64,000 nt of DNA, from NCBI GenBank assembly GCA_032027145.1, contig JAVSMP010000001.1, positions 896,903 through 960,902 on the forward strand. Direction: 5' to 3'. The notes under the pieces are model-generated. The model was not told the origin of the DNA and searched no databases. It was given only the letters and a program-made list of their open reading frames with translations. Source of the stretch: Ignavibacterium sp. Its GTDB lineage: Bacteria; Bacteroidota; Ignavibacteria; Ignavibacteriales; Ignavibacteriaceae. The first letter of the stretch is position 1, and each line of letters starts with the position of its first letter. Below, one piece after another: positions 33,928-44,105 of the stretch. Both the position numbers and the translations under genes were made by a program.

Positions 33928-35838
33928 TTAATTTTTTCTCTCTTTCAATTCGGCTGCTCTGCCGCCGAGATACTTAAAGAAAAATTGTTCCATTGCACCA
34001 TAAAAATCAAACCGATTTTCTTCATTTCTAAAACCATGCCCCTCATTATCCTTTACCATATACGGGACATCAATTCCTCTCTTCTTTAATGCCTCAACCA
34101 TTTGGTCAGATTCATTCTTATTTACTCGTGGGTCGTGAGCACCTTGTGCAATTAACAAGGGAGCAACAATTTTATCAACATGAAAAACAGGAGAAGCATC
34201 ATAAAGCAGCAAAGAATCTTTTTCAGGATTTCCTACCATTTCATAAAGCATTTCCTTCATAGGTGCCCAGTAAGGAGGGATAGAATTTTGAAATGTAAAT
34301 AAGTTTGAAACACCGACATAATCAACTCCGCATGCATAAAGTTCTGGCGAAAAAGTTAAACCGGCAAGGGTTGCATAACCGCCGTAAGATCCGCCATAAA
34401 TACCAATTCTTTTTGGATCAGCGATACCTTGGTTTATCAACCATTTAACACCGTCTGAAATATCATCTTGCATGGTTTTGCCCCACTGTTTAAATGATAT
34501 TTCCCAGAATTCTTTTCCATAACCAGTTGATCCTCTGAAGTTCATTTGCAGTACTGCATAACCTCTGTTTGCAAGAAACTGGATTTCAGGATTAAAACCC
34601 CAGGCATCGCGCGCCCATGGTCCGCCATGTGGATTAACAACAACAGGCAGGTTTTTTGGCTCAACACCCTTTGGAAGTGTTAAGTAACCATGGATAGTAA
34701 GACCATCACGAGACTTATATGTTATCGGTTTTTGATCTGCAAGATAATCTTCGTTCAACCATGGACTTACTTCCGACAACTTTTTCAGATCTTTCTTGTT
34801 AACATCAAAGAAATAATACGCACCAAGTGATTTATCACTATAAGTTCTTACTAATAATTTATCTTCATTCTTATTAGCTCCGACAACAGCAATTTGCTTA
34901 CCTGGTAATTTAGATGCTAAAAAACCATATTCATCTTCTGTTGTTTTATCAAAGAAATGATATTCCTGTTTCCATCCGAGATAAGAAGCAAATGTTATTA
35001 CTTTTCGCTTCTTTGAATAACTAAGATTTTCAACATCATAATCTGGATTTTCGTACAAAACCCGGATCTCTTTATTATTTGCAATATCATACTCTACGAT
35101 TGCAGCTTTATCTCTGCCAATATTTGAAGCCACGTAAAGATTTTTATTATCGAAGGTAAAAAAAATCGGGGCAAGAGTTTCTTTGAAAGTTGTTGTAATC
35201 AGAGTTTTAAATTCCTGGTCTTCATTATCACGGTAAAGAATGCTTGTGTTAACTCCATCTGTTGTGGTTGCAATTCTTAACTTACCATCGTGGTCGGTTT
35301 GCCAGCCTGTAATGTTGCCCGGATTTTGTCCGACCACTTTCATTTCTCCTGTATTGACATTAATTCGGTAAACATCAAATACCTGCGGATTGTTTTTATT
35401 TAACTGTATCAGCATTTCTGTGGGATTGTCTTCAAGATCGTCAACAATACCAGCCCGAACTTTTTCAAATGGAGTAAGATCTTTTTGATTTTTTCCATCA
35501 CGATCAACCGCATATAATCTAAAATTCTCATCGCCTTTGGAATCCTGTATATAAATTATTCTGTTATTACCTTTCCAAAAATATCCTGCTACATCTCTTT
35601 CAGTTGCAAATGTTATCTGTGTTGTTTGCTCGTCTCCGATTTTCTGGATAAACACATTCATTCTGGAATTAACAGGCTGCATAAAGGATAAGTAATTTCC
35701 ATCGGGTGAAATTTGAAAGCTTCTTTTTTCAGGATTTCTGAAAAAATCTTTCATTGGAATCAACGGCACTTCAGTTTGCTGTGAAAAAAGCGATAGGGTA
35801 AAAATCATGATCAGTCCTAAAATAGTTAATTGTTTCAT
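33928..35838 (-). CDS. S9 family prolyl oligopeptidase-like peptidase
   Basis: A 636-residue secreted serine peptidase of the S9 family (acylaminoacyl-peptidase/DPP-like group). After the signal peptide (MKQLTILGLIMIFTLSLFSQ) comes a seven-bladed propeller of about 350 residues starting RSFQISPDGNYLSFMQPV, then the alpha/beta-hydrolase domain. The catalytic triad can be read as S484 (GIYGGSYGGYA), D569 (AQGAHDPRVN) and H601 (NEGHGFRNEEN). It probably removes short peptides or acylated residues in the periplasm, together with tricorn and the M16 pair. The SD is AAGGAG. Confidence 0.94.
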   Translation of the reverse strand: MKQLTILGLIMIFTLSLFSQQTEVPLIPMKDFFRNPEKRSFQISPDGNYLSFMQPVNSRMNVFIQKIGDEQTTQITFATERDVAGYFWKGNNRIIYIQDSKGDENFRLYAVDRDGKNQKDLTPFEKVRAGIVDDLEDNPTEMLIQLNKNNPQVFDVYRINVNTGEMKVVGQNPGNITGWQTDHDGKLRIATTTDGVNTSILYRDNEDQEFKTLITTTFKETLAPIFFTFDNKNLYVASNIGRDKAAIVEYDIANNKEIRVLYENPDYDVENLSYSKKRKVITFASYLGWKQEYHFFDKTTEDEYGFLASKLPGKQIAVVGANKNEDKLLVRTYSDKSLGAYYFFDVNKKDLKKLSEVSPWLNEDYLADQKPITYKSRDGLTIHGYLTLPKGVEPKNLPVVVNPHGGPWARDAWGFNPEIQFLANRGYAVLQMNFRGSTGYGKEFWEISFKQWGKTMQDDISDGVKWLINQGIADPKRIGIYGGSYGGYATLAGLTFSPELYACGVDYVGVSNLFTFQNSIPPYWAPMKEMLYEMVGNPEKDSLLLYDASPVFHVDKIVAPLLIAQGAHDPRVNKNESDQMVEALKKRGIDVPYMVKDNEGHGFRNEENRFDFYGAMEQFFFKYLGGRAAELKERKN

Positions 35839-35970
35839 GCTAATCTCCTTGTAGTTTTATTAAATGAATAATGAATGTTCACAAAACTCTGATTAGTAAA
35901 ATATCTTTGCATATTAAAATACACAAACGGCAAATAGGATTGAACAATGATGTTAATAGAGTATGCGGGC

Positions 35971-36004
35971 AAAAAAAATCCGTGCAGTTTTTGCTGCACG
36001 GATT
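35971..36004 (-). terminator. Rho-independent terminator (leftward)
   Basis: AATCCGTGCAG (35977-35987) and CTGCACGGATT (35994-36004) form an 11-bp stem; on the minus strand the hairpin is followed by eight T (35971-35978). It closes the PorV-like gene and the surface operon. Confidence 0.92.
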
Positions 36005-36026
36005 ATAAAAGAATGATAACTATAGT

Positions 36027-37067
36027 TTAGAAGCCGAACGATAGTGCAAATATATGGTTTGAATCAAAATACTTAACAGGTACAAACGCATAATCCAATG
36101 TAAGATCAATACCGCTAAACTCTTTGAAGTTTAATCCCAAACCGAGTGTATAATTCTGAAAAATGTTTGGTGTATCATCTGTTGATTGCGGTGAAAAAAG
36201 ATAACCACCTCTTACGAAGAGAATATCTTTATATGAGTATTCTGCACCAAATTTATAATCGTCATAAGTATAGTTATTGTTTTGAAAAGCTCCTGCTATC
36301 GTTACAGAATTTTCTTCGTCAAATTTGTTTTGATAAGAAACGCCAATCGAAATATCTGACGGTAATTCAGCAGTTGCTGCTTCAACTAAAAGATACGTTG
36401 GTCCTCTGTTTGAGTTGGGATCAATCGCATTAACATAAAGTGCGTTACCATCAAACTTCATTGGTGAGCCAAGATTTCTTACAACCACACCAAGGTCTAA
36501 TCCTGGAACTTCCAGCATATCTCTATACTGAACACCGAAATCAAAACTGAATCCTGAAGCAGAAACTCTGTCAATAGATTCATTAATCAAATTAAAATTA
36601 GCTCCAACAGAAATTCTATCAGTTAACTGTTTTGAATAAGTTAAACCTAACACAAAGAACGTTGGGCTAATTACTCCGCCGGTTCCATCAGGCTGATCCA
36701 TAGTTGTTTCTTGAATATCTCCAATACTAAAAGTTCTTATGGATAATCCAAGTGAACCAAAGTCGCCTAATCTTCCGCTTGCAGCCATATAGTTAACACT
36801 CATATCTGCCATATATGAACGATATGAAAATATAGCATTGGCAGAGTTGAGACTAAAATCAACTCCTGCCGGATTCCAATAGATACTTTCCAGACCTGTA
36901 ACATTGGCAATTGTAGCACCTGACATTGCGAGGTATCTTGCACCAACCGGAATTCTTAATTCTGGTGAAGCTGAGGTACCTGCACGATTGTGACCACCAC
37001 CGAATGTTTCAAAGACTGAAAAACACAGTATCAAGAGTATGAACATTATTCTTTTCATTTGAAACAT
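36027..37067 (-). CDS. PorV/PorQ-family outer membrane protein
   Basis: A 346-residue outer membrane barrel of the PorV/PorQ family (related to the FadL/UPF0164 type). In T9SS bacteria PorV shuttles secreted proteins from the translocon to the attachment complex. The hallmark is the N-terminal region RIPVGARYLAMSGATIANVTGLESIYWNPAGV, with the WNPAG motif, followed by repeated strands and a final HIFALSFGF. The SD GGAGG is six bases before ATG 37067. It follows the 1058-residue secreted protein, which suggests it serves or partners this cargo. Whether it is the general PorV or a dedicated paralogue cannot be decided here. Confidence 0.87.
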   Translation of the reverse strand: MFQMKRIMFILLILCFSVFETFGGGHNRAGTSASPELRIPVGARYLAMSGATIANVTGLESIYWNPAGVDFSLNSANAIFSYRSYMADMSVNYMAASGRLGDFGSLGLSIRTFSIGDIQETTMDQPDGTGGVISPTFFVLGLTYSKQLTDRISVGANFNLINESIDRVSASGFSFDFGVQYRDMLEVPGLDLGVVVRNLGSPMKFDGNALYVNAIDPNSNRGPTYLLVEAATAELPSDISIGVSYQNKFDEENSVTIAGAFQNNNYTYDDYKFGAEYSYKDILFVRGGYLFSPQSTDDTPNIFQNYTLGLGLNFKEFSGIDLTLDYAFVPVKYFDSNHIFALSFGF

Positions 37068-37098
37068 AATTTCCTCCGAAATAATTAAAATTTTGTTT

Positions 37099-37128
37099 AA
37101 GAATGCAAGTAATTAAACTTGCATTCTT
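37099..37128 (-). terminator. hairpin between cargo and PorV-like genes
   Basis: AAGAATGCAAGT (37099-37110) and ACTTGCATTCTT (37117-37128) form a perfect 12-bp stem with a six-base loop, T-rich on both sides. Lying inside an operon it may set the lower or separate expression of the PorV-like gene. Confidence 0.75.
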
Positions 37129-37136
37129 TTTTAATA

Positions 37137-40100
37137 TCAATATGTTTTTAACATTTGCTGTTCTTGAATAATAGCCAGCTTTAAGACTTTTGTTGTTCCT
37201 AAATTCGGCATATCAATATAAACGATATAGATTCCACTGGCTACCGGATAGTTACTATCGTTTGCCAGATTCCAAGTTTCAAATTGTCCTTGTGCTGGAA
37301 CATGATTAATTGTTTTTACAAGTACACCGCTTAAATCAAATATTCTGATAACAGCATCGTCTGGCAAATGACTAAAAGTTACATATTTGTTATTTGGTGC
37401 AAGCTCTCTGTATTGATATCCATAATATGGATTTGGAAACACATTGATCTTTTCAACATCCTTCTTAGCCAAATCTGTATTGCTGGTTTTTGGATCCGGA
37501 GCAGTAAATGTAAACTGGTCAGCAGCAGTATTGGCATAATTAGGTATTATAGTAAACACCTGACCATCCTGTGGGTTAAACGGCATAGATCCGCGCTGTA
37601 ATGGCCACAATCCATATAGAGTTGCGAACTGATCTGCATCACCTAATAAATTTAATGATGTCAGGGTTGGGTCTGGAGTATCACTATAAGGTGTCTTCAA
37701 GAAAAACAAGTATTCTCTGTCAGCCGAGTTAGCAGTTGGCATCCAGGTAGCATCTGCTGATGGACCGCCAGCTTGCTCAACATAAGCAACAGATAATTGC
37801 TGTGGTGGATTTGCGTCAACATCCCATAAGGTGAAATATTGTTTTTCATAATCAACATAACCGTAATTTGGAGTACCACCTCTTAAATATCTATACGCTC
37901 TTTGTCCGTTATTTCGATCTGTAACGAATCTTAATTCTACAGTAACATATTGGTCGGGAGTAATGTTACTGCCGAAGAAGTCCGAACCAAGCACCAATCC
38001 TCCAAAGAATTGATCTCCACCTAATCCAGTGTAACCGGTAAACCATCTTGCTGCAGAAGGTGCAAATGACCATGTATTAATGGCAACAGGTGGACCAATA
38101 ACCTTTATTATAAGTCCATCAACTATAGCATAATCATTATCACCCGCCTGATTTGTTTGACCGCTTAACTTCACTGTTCCGGTAGTAACATCTGTTACTG
38201 ACCAGGTTCCATCAGTTGCAAAATCAACCCGGTATTGATGACCAGTTGTTACAGTTGGATCAACAACTAACGCAACCACGCTGCCGTCGCTATGTCCCTG
38301 GCTATGACTTACCTGAACGCTGTCTCCGACATTAGCATATAATCTATCTCCTGGTTTTGTAGTTTGCGGAGTTACTCTTTGAATCACAAATGGTGATCTT
38401 ATAACGTGGAAAGGTAACAATGGTGATGGATTATAAGCATAAGCTACAACAGCAAAATAATACTCTTGTCCGTTTTTTAATTCTGCTTTTCTAATCTGAT
38501 CCTGCTGAATCGCTAAATATTTAGTAAGTCCTTTATCTGTTCCACTTGCAACCAATGTTGGTATAAGTGTGCCATTGGCATCCGGAACATCATCATATAT
38601 AGCAGTAACGCCGTCCACTATATCCCAGGTGCCGAGTAAAATTCCATCGGCAAGACTTGAAGAGGAAGAGGGGACTTGATAAACTTCGTATCCCTGAAAA
38701 GTATAGTTTTGACTATTGAAATTTTCAATTTCATTTATGCTGGCTTCATCAGAACCCCAGTTAAGTACAACTTCGTTAGATAAAGCGGCAACTTTAACTT
38801 TCGGTGGTTTTAATGAAGGCAATTGAAATAATTGATCAAAAACTATTTGAGCAGTGTTATCGTTTTGTTTTAAAGCTGACACACTGCCTAAATTATCCTG
38901 GCCTAATCCATAAACAATACCTAAAACTATTTGGGCTGTATCACCCAAACTCATTGTGATTGGTCCGTTTACGCACATAGTTCTTCTGTCGCCAGGACCT
39001 TCAGAAACGCCATCAATTTTGTTTGTAGAGCTTGCTGGTAGTGATGGATCACCTGCCAATAAATATGTACCATAAGGAGTAACATCAGCAACTTCAACAG
39101 GGAAAGGACTGCCGCTTGGATACCTTGGAATTGGTAATTTACCTCTCATCAAGTTGTAGAATTCGAGGGTACCATTGTAATTAAATCCAGGGTCGCTCCA
39201 GTTACCTCCGGCAGCAAAGTAGATAAAGCTACTCATTGGTTTTTGATTAATATACTTATATCCTTTTTTCCATTTGAGGTCAACAACTGCACTGTCATTT
39301 AGATTTCCTGTGAAACTTGAAGCTCCTGAAAAGAAATCATATCCAACAGCCGGAGAAGCTAATCCAAGACCTGCATAAGTAGCATCACCTGTACCTGATG
39401 TGTATGCATAACCTAAATTAAGGGTTGTATCACAACCGGCAAAGTCGTCTGATGATGTACCTACGTCCGGATCTGCCCATTGAACAATAAACATACTATC
39501 AATTGTTGCAGTAGAGGAAGATTGAGGAGTACCGGTGTAAACCATTGTCATCTGTTTATAAATTACATTACCAAGGGCACCAGAATATGCATAAGCCCAA
39601 TAAACCTCTGAGATTTCAAGACCAATAGGCGGGGATCCATAGTTCGATTCAGACAGGTCATCATTATATTTAATAAATATACACTGAGATGCACCTGGAA
39701 TACCGGGGATATCAACAAGGGGGTCATATAATCCATCACCATTTAAATCTTCAAATGGTGCACCTTGATCGCCATATTGTGAATTAGGGTTTCCTTTTGC
39801 AGGCCATTCCAACCAGTCTTTAGCATATTGATCTCTTATTGCTTGTATGTCTGCATCAGTTACCTGCCCAACCGGAATGCCGTTAAAAGTAGCAGCATCA
39901 GAAGATAAATCTCCGGTTAAGTAATCAGGTCTCACTCTAAATAATCTGGTTAAAGCGGCACAGCCAGTTCCATAAGTATTTCCATTAACTCTGACAACCG
40001 GGCTGCTTCCGTCATTTACCTGTCCGCCCCAGACAACTCCTTCAGCAAATATTGCTCCTATACTACTTCCATTAGGAAAGGCTCCGTTCCAGCTAGAGGC

Positions 40101-40313
40101 AACTACCCAATCATGGAAACCTTCTTCGGTTACCCACATTGTAACATTGTTGATGTTCATCAGACTTTGTCGAGGGTCTACCGTTGTCTTTTGAAGCGCT
40201 GGTTTTTTCCCTTTATCCTTTTCATCTCCTTTATAGTTTGCCAGCAAAGTATTTGAAGCAGTAAAAAAGGCAAAGAGAATTATTATTAAACTTAATAAAT
40301 TGAGTTTTTTCAT
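37137..40313 (-). CDS. large T9SS-type surface protein
   Basis: A 1058-residue exported protein with no enzyme motif I can identify. The signal peptide lies in the first 27 residues. The N-terminal two thirds (WVTEEGFHDWVVASSW..., DLNGDGLYDPLVDIPGIPGA...) resemble a family seen beside TonB receptors in Ignavibacteria. A fibronectin-like stretch follows (VKVAALSNEVVLNWGSDE). The C-terminal 90 residues form a sorting-type domain: VFPNPYYGYQYRE then RIFDLSGVLVKTI and VASGIYIVYIDMP..G....KLAII. The PNPYY opening differs from the PNPFNPST form of other genes here. It is the third gene of the DUF4397-receptor-cargo-PorV operon; the SD is GGAGG. Confidence 0.83.
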   Translation of the reverse strand: MKKLNLLSLIIILFAFFTASNTLLANYKGDEKDKGKKPALQKTTVDPRQSLMNINNVTMWVTEEGFHDWVVASSWNGAFPNGSSIGAIFAEGVVWGGQVNDGSSPVVRVNGNTYGTGCAALTRLFRVRPDYLTGDLSSDAATFNGIPVGQVTDADIQAIRDQYAKDWLEWPAKGNPNSQYGDQGAPFEDLNGDGLYDPLVDIPGIPGASQCIFIKYNDDLSESNYGSPPIGLEISEVYWAYAYSGALGNVIYKQMTMVYTGTPQSSSTATIDSMFIVQWADPDVGTSSDDFAGCDTTLNLGYAYTSGTGDATYAGLGLASPAVGYDFFSGASSFTGNLNDSAVVDLKWKKGYKYINQKPMSSFIYFAAGGNWSDPGFNYNGTLEFYNLMRGKLPIPRYPSGSPFPVEVADVTPYGTYLLAGDPSLPASSTNKIDGVSEGPGDRRTMCVNGPITMSLGDTAQIVLGIVYGLGQDNLGSVSALKQNDNTAQIVFDQLFQLPSLKPPKVKVAALSNEVVLNWGSDEASINEIENFNSQNYTFQGYEVYQVPSSSSSLADGILLGTWDIVDGVTAIYDDVPDANGTLIPTLVASGTDKGLTKYLAIQQDQIRKAELKNGQEYYFAVVAYAYNPSPLLPFHVIRSPFVIQRVTPQTTKPGDRLYANVGDSVQVSHSQGHSDGSVVALVVDPTVTTGHQYRVDFATDGTWSVTDVTTGTVKLSGQTNQAGDNDYAIVDGLIIKVIGPPVAINTWSFAPSAARWFTGYTGLGGDQFFGGLVLGSDFFGSNITPDQYVTVELRFVTDRNNGQRAYRYLRGGTPNYGYVDYEKQYFTLWDVDANPPQQLSVAYVEQAGGPSADATWMPTANSADREYLFFLKTPYSDTPDPTLTSLNLLGDADQFATLYGLWPLQRGSMPFNPQDGQVFTIIPNYANTAADQFTFTAPDPKTSNTDLAKKDVEKINVFPNPYYGYQYRELAPNNKYVTFSHLPDDAVIRIFDLSGVLVKTINHVPAQGQFETWNLANDSNYPVASGIYIVYIDMPNLGTTKVLKLAIIQEQQMLKTY

Positions 40314-40373
40314 ATTAAATAACCTCCGCGTAAATTATGTTTTTTACAGGATAACATTGCAATCTCCTATAAA

Positions 40374-43358
40374 TTAAAAGTTAACCAAAATGCCAGCAAC
40401 CAACTGTCTTGGAGGACCAAAGACATCAAAACCGTAAACATTAAATGCGGCTGCTCTGTTATTTAAACTTATTGCTCTGTAAAGGTCAGCAAATCTTTCA
40501 GTATACCTTGGATTAGCAATAAGAGTTTGTGCATCTGGCGTACTTAAGAATCCATCATCGTATGCGTTACCTGTTTTATCGTAAACATTTATCGCATTCT
40601 TTGTATTTAACAAATTAAAGACCTGAACATAGAGATTAAAATCAAAGTTCTCAATGTTAATGGTCTTGTCAATCCTGAGATCAAAATTATAAACCCATGG
40701 TGTTTCTGATGAGTTTATAGGTCCGTAAGGTCTTCTGCCTCTTGTATCACCAGTTCCGATTGGGGTAAGACCGCCAGTCCAGGCTGATGATTGACCCAAA
40801 CCCTGCCAGGTTGAATAGGTGAAGGGATGTCCGCTATTAAATGTAAATAATAAGTTTACACCAAGTTGTTCTAATATAGGACCGCCGTCTCCTTTATCAA
40901 ATCTGAAGTCAACAAAGAAAGAGCCTCTGTGAGTTTGATTGTAATCCAATGGAATTAATACAGTCGGTACGTTGCCGTTAACCTCTACTGAACCAACGCC
41001 ACTGTTTGACAATGAGTTTGTGCCTTGTGCGGATGAGTAGGTATAATTTATTCCTGCACTAAATCTTTCAATTCTTCTCATCTTAAAGCCAAGCTCCAAA
41101 CCTTTGGTTGTTGCAAAGTCCTGATTTGAGAAGACATTATATTTACTTCTTATAGCACCGGGTTCGGTAACCACAACTGTATATTGCAGCTGTCCTTTTA
41201 TGTCCTTATAAAATAAAGTAACATCAAGAGCTGCAAAGTCTGTAAATTGATGTGATAATCCGATTTCATATTGAGTTGTTCTAATCGGGCTAGGATTATA
41301 TGCAATCGGATTTGTAAATAAGTTAGCACCTTGAATCTGTTGAGCTGAGATGTAAACACCTCTGTAAGCAACATCCAAACTTGGTGACTGAACAAATTTT
41401 CCAAATTGCAAATGGAATACTGTTTTATCTGTAACCGGGAATGCAAATCCTAATCTTGGTGAGATATAACTAAATACATCACCTTTTCTGTAAGATGAAT
41501 CAGGTATAGTATGATTTATCCTGTCGATATCCGGGTTTAATGGATTTTCCCATGCCCAGCTATCCATGTCAATATAATCGTATCTTAAACCGGCATTAAT
41601 AATAAGATCACTAATTTCAAATCTGTCGGTTACATATCCTGAAATAAACAGTGGATGTTTGGGTGCAAATACACCATCAGCATCTGAGGTTTCATTACCG
41701 AACACGTCGAAACCATAATTATTGAAATTAGCGAACAATGTTGTTCCGATAAGAGTTGATAATGAATCTCTTGCCAAATCAGGATTATTTCTGATAGTTG
41801 ACAAGAAGTTACTTGGTGATCCGTTATCCCAGCGTCTTACAGTCCAGTATTGAAAACTACCGCCAATTTTCAGGGCGTGTTTTTCTAACTGTCCTGTATA
41901 TGAAGCAGTTGCGTTTATATAATTATTTTGATCTTTACGAAATCTGCTCAGGTTGGTTCCTGGTCTGTTAAACGGAAATCCATAAAAATCATATTGTGGT
42001 GGTGCTGAATAATAGTTTGCATATGTCCAGCCATGTTCTGCAGCAGCTAAGCTATCGCTGTATAGAAGAAAATTATCTTTGAAAATAGGATCATATATTT
42101 TTTCTCTGTAGTCAAAATAGCCGAGACTTGCTTCAATAAATGAATTTGATTCCAGCAGATATGTGCCCTTTAAATTTAATAAAAGACTTGATGCTTCAGT
42201 AACTTGCAATCTGTCGGAATTAAATATATTAAATATTCCATCTGTACCTTTTCCTGTTCTCCAAGTAAAAGCACCTGCCAGTCTTAATATCAATGGATTA
42301 TTATCAAATAGCAGAGTTCCGTTAGTTGTATATCTGTTATTTGAATTACCAAGAATATTTGCCGCATCCCATTTCAGATACTGGTAGTCAGTCTTGGATC
42401 CTCCAAAGGTACCATAATCATAAATCTTTGTTGTATCAAGAAGAGCTCCATCCGAAAATGCTGTGGGGTTGGCATCAAAAAATTTTCTGCTGTCCCTATC
42501 AAATGTGTTTTCTGCAGACAAGAAAATTTTAAGTTTATCGGAAACAATCGGTCCGCCGGCAGTTAATACATAATTTGAATAACCATAAGAATAAGTTCCT
42601 AAAAACTTTTCGCCGGGGTATTTGCCAAAATTATCTGTTTCAGCTCTAAAAGAGAATTTATATTGATTTGTTCCTGTCTTGAACTCTGATGAAACAATAC
42701 CTGCATTTGCGTTGCCAAACTCAGCAGTATAACCGCCAGCTTGAACAAGAACTTCTTGTAAAGCATCTGCAGTAACTGTTACAAGACTTCCGCCATTACG
42801 ATTCAATATATTTTTTGTATCAGTTCCTTCAACAGTGTAACCAGTTTCATCTGGTCTGCTGCCACGGATAAATGTTAATCCGTTTTGAGTAACAACACCG
42901 GGTTGAATCTGTACAATAGCATTTAAAGTTCTAAGACCAAGATTTTCTACATCCTCTGGTCCAATTCTTCTTAAAGCGTTGGTTGATGTTTTATCTATCA
43001 ATGGTCTTTCAGAAACAATTACAACTTCTCCGGTTGTAAGACCTGTTGGTTGCAACGTAAAATTTAGTCTGGTTGTTAAACCGGAAGTAACCAGTACATT
43101 ATTAACCGTTACATCAGTATAACCGATGTACGAAGCTTTAACACTATACTGTCCGGCAACTAGGTTAGTAATTAAGTACTCACCATTAACATCAGACGCT
43201 GCGCCCAAACTAGTACCTACAACAATTAAATTTGCCCCTATCAAGGGCTCTCCCGTTTGCTGATCAGTTACCAGACCAGAAATTCTACCGGTCTGTGCAA
43301 AGGTAATGAAGCAGGCAAACAGTATTAAAAGTAAAACCTTGTAAAATCTGGGAAACAT
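40374..43358 (-). CDS. TonB-dependent receptor with carboxypeptidase-like domain
   Basis: A 994-residue outer membrane receptor. Signal peptide to about residue 21 (ITFAQ); a CarboxypepD_reg-like beta-sandwich at about 24-105 (GRISGLVTDQQTGEPLIGANLIV, VKASYIGYTDVTVNNVLV); then a plug domain (VSERPLIDKTSTNALRRI, PDETGYTVEGTD) and a 22-strand type barrel ending QLVAGILVNF. No SusD partner is nearby; instead the partners are a DUF4397 lipoprotein and a T9SS cargo. Energy would come from TonB. The ligand is unknown. The ribosome site GGAGG is ideal, and the gap to the next gene is 60 bases. Confidence 0.93.
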   Translation of the reverse strand: MFPRFYKVLLLILFACFITFAQTGRISGLVTDQQTGEPLIGANLIVVGTSLGAASDVNGEYLITNLVAGQYSVKASYIGYTDVTVNNVLVTSGLTTRLNFTLQPTGLTTGEVVIVSERPLIDKTSTNALRRIGPEDVENLGLRTLNAIVQIQPGVVTQNGLTFIRGSRPDETGYTVEGTDTKNILNRNGGSLVTVTADALQEVLVQAGGYTAEFGNANAGIVSSEFKTGTNQYKFSFRAETDNFGKYPGEKFLGTYSYGYSNYVLTAGGPIVSDKLKIFLSAENTFDRDSRKFFDANPTAFSDGALLDTTKIYDYGTFGGSKTDYQYLKWDAANILGNSNNRYTTNGTLLFDNNPLILRLAGAFTWRTGKGTDGIFNIFNSDRLQVTEASSLLLNLKGTYLLESNSFIEASLGYFDYREKIYDPIFKDNFLLYSDSLAAAEHGWTYANYYSAPPQYDFYGFPFNRPGTNLSRFRKDQNNYINATASYTGQLEKHALKIGGSFQYWTVRRWDNGSPSNFLSTIRNNPDLARDSLSTLIGTTLFANFNNYGFDVFGNETSDADGVFAPKHPLFISGYVTDRFEISDLIINAGLRYDYIDMDSWAWENPLNPDIDRINHTIPDSSYRKGDVFSYISPRLGFAFPVTDKTVFHLQFGKFVQSPSLDVAYRGVYISAQQIQGANLFTNPIAYNPSPIRTTQYEIGLSHQFTDFAALDVTLFYKDIKGQLQYTVVVTEPGAIRSKYNVFSNQDFATTKGLELGFKMRRIERFSAGINYTYSSAQGTNSLSNSGVGSVEVNGNVPTVLIPLDYNQTHRGSFFVDFRFDKGDGGPILEQLGVNLLFTFNSGHPFTYSTWQGLGQSSAWTGGLTPIGTGDTRGRRPYGPINSSETPWVYNFDLRIDKTINIENFDFNLYVQVFNLLNTKNAINVYDKTGNAYDDGFLSTPDAQTLIANPRYTERFADLYRAISLNNRAAAFNVYGFDVFGPPRQLVAGILVNF

Positions 43359-43388
43359 TTTTTCCTCCGTTAATTATTAACTAGTTTA

Positions 43389-44105
43389 TTAATCATCTAC
43401 TAAAACCGCATTTTTAATGCTGGCGGCAACATCATATACAACTGCTGTATATCTGCTTTTTGATGCTACATTAAGATCGAATGTAGTATTTAAAGTGTCG
43501 TTATATGATATATTAAAACTATGTGAACCAGCAGTAAGTTTTATGTACCCCTTTGCTTTACCCGTAGCAAGCCCACCGGTAAAAGTGGTTTCCGTACCGT
43601 CTATGCTAACGCTGTTAAGTACTGCATCGGGTGATCCGTTAAAAAATGCGACCCATCCGAACCCATCAGGGAACAATGCTTCCCCTTCTTTGGAATCTTT
43701 TGTTTGCCAAACGTATCTTTGATTCATGACAACAGCAGAATTTGAACTATCATTGCCGACAAGAAAAACTCTGAATTTTCTTTCTGTCGTAGCTGCAAAT
43801 TTGTATGAGTTACTATTTGCACTAGCAAAATTAGCAGTAAGAGTTTTGTTTCCGGAAGTGATAGTTAGAAAACCATTCCCAGAGCCAGGAACTTCACCTC
43901 CTAAATCCGCTGAACCGAGGGACTGACCATTTAATATAAGAGACGCCAATCCAGCGCCGCTAACTAAATTGACAACCTTTATTTGACTGGAGTATTCAAT
44001 ACTGTCAGGAATAGGGTTGACACTAGTATCTACACATCCAGCAATAAGTAAAGCAGAAACAAAACTTATTGTAAATAGTAGTCTAGTTATGTAAGATGTT
44101 CTCAT
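43389..44105 (-). CDS. DUF4397 domain lipoprotein
   Basis: A 238-residue lipoprotein with lipidated Cys24 (SALLIAGC). The rest is a DUF4397 beta-sandwich: IKVVNLVSGAGLASLILNG, then FNGSPDAVLNSVSIDG and a last strand region SRYTAVVYDV. DUF4397 proteins are surface or periplasmic binding modules of unknown ligand. It is the first gene of the leftward operon with the TonB receptor, 30 bases ahead of it, so it may be a receptor lipoprotein playing a SusD-like part; this is inference. Very strong SD, AGGAGGT. Confidence 0.87.
   Translation of the reverse strand: MRTSYITRLLFTISFVSALLIAGCVDTSVNPIPDSIEYSSQIKVVNLVSGAGLASLILNGQSLGSADLGGEVPGSGNGFLTITSGNKTLTANFASANSNSYKFAATTERKFRVFLVGNDSSNSAVVMNQRYVWQTKDSKEGEALFPDGFGWVAFFNGSPDAVLNSVSIDGTETTFTGGLATGKAKGYIKLTAGSHSFNISYNDTLNTTFDLNVASKSRYTAVVYDVAASIKNAVLVDD

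Noticed and set aside
40374-43358. A SusC-SusD polysaccharide uptake locus
   Set aside because: The receptor has the carboxypeptidase-like domain of SusC proteins, but no SusD gene or glycoside hydrolase is next to it.
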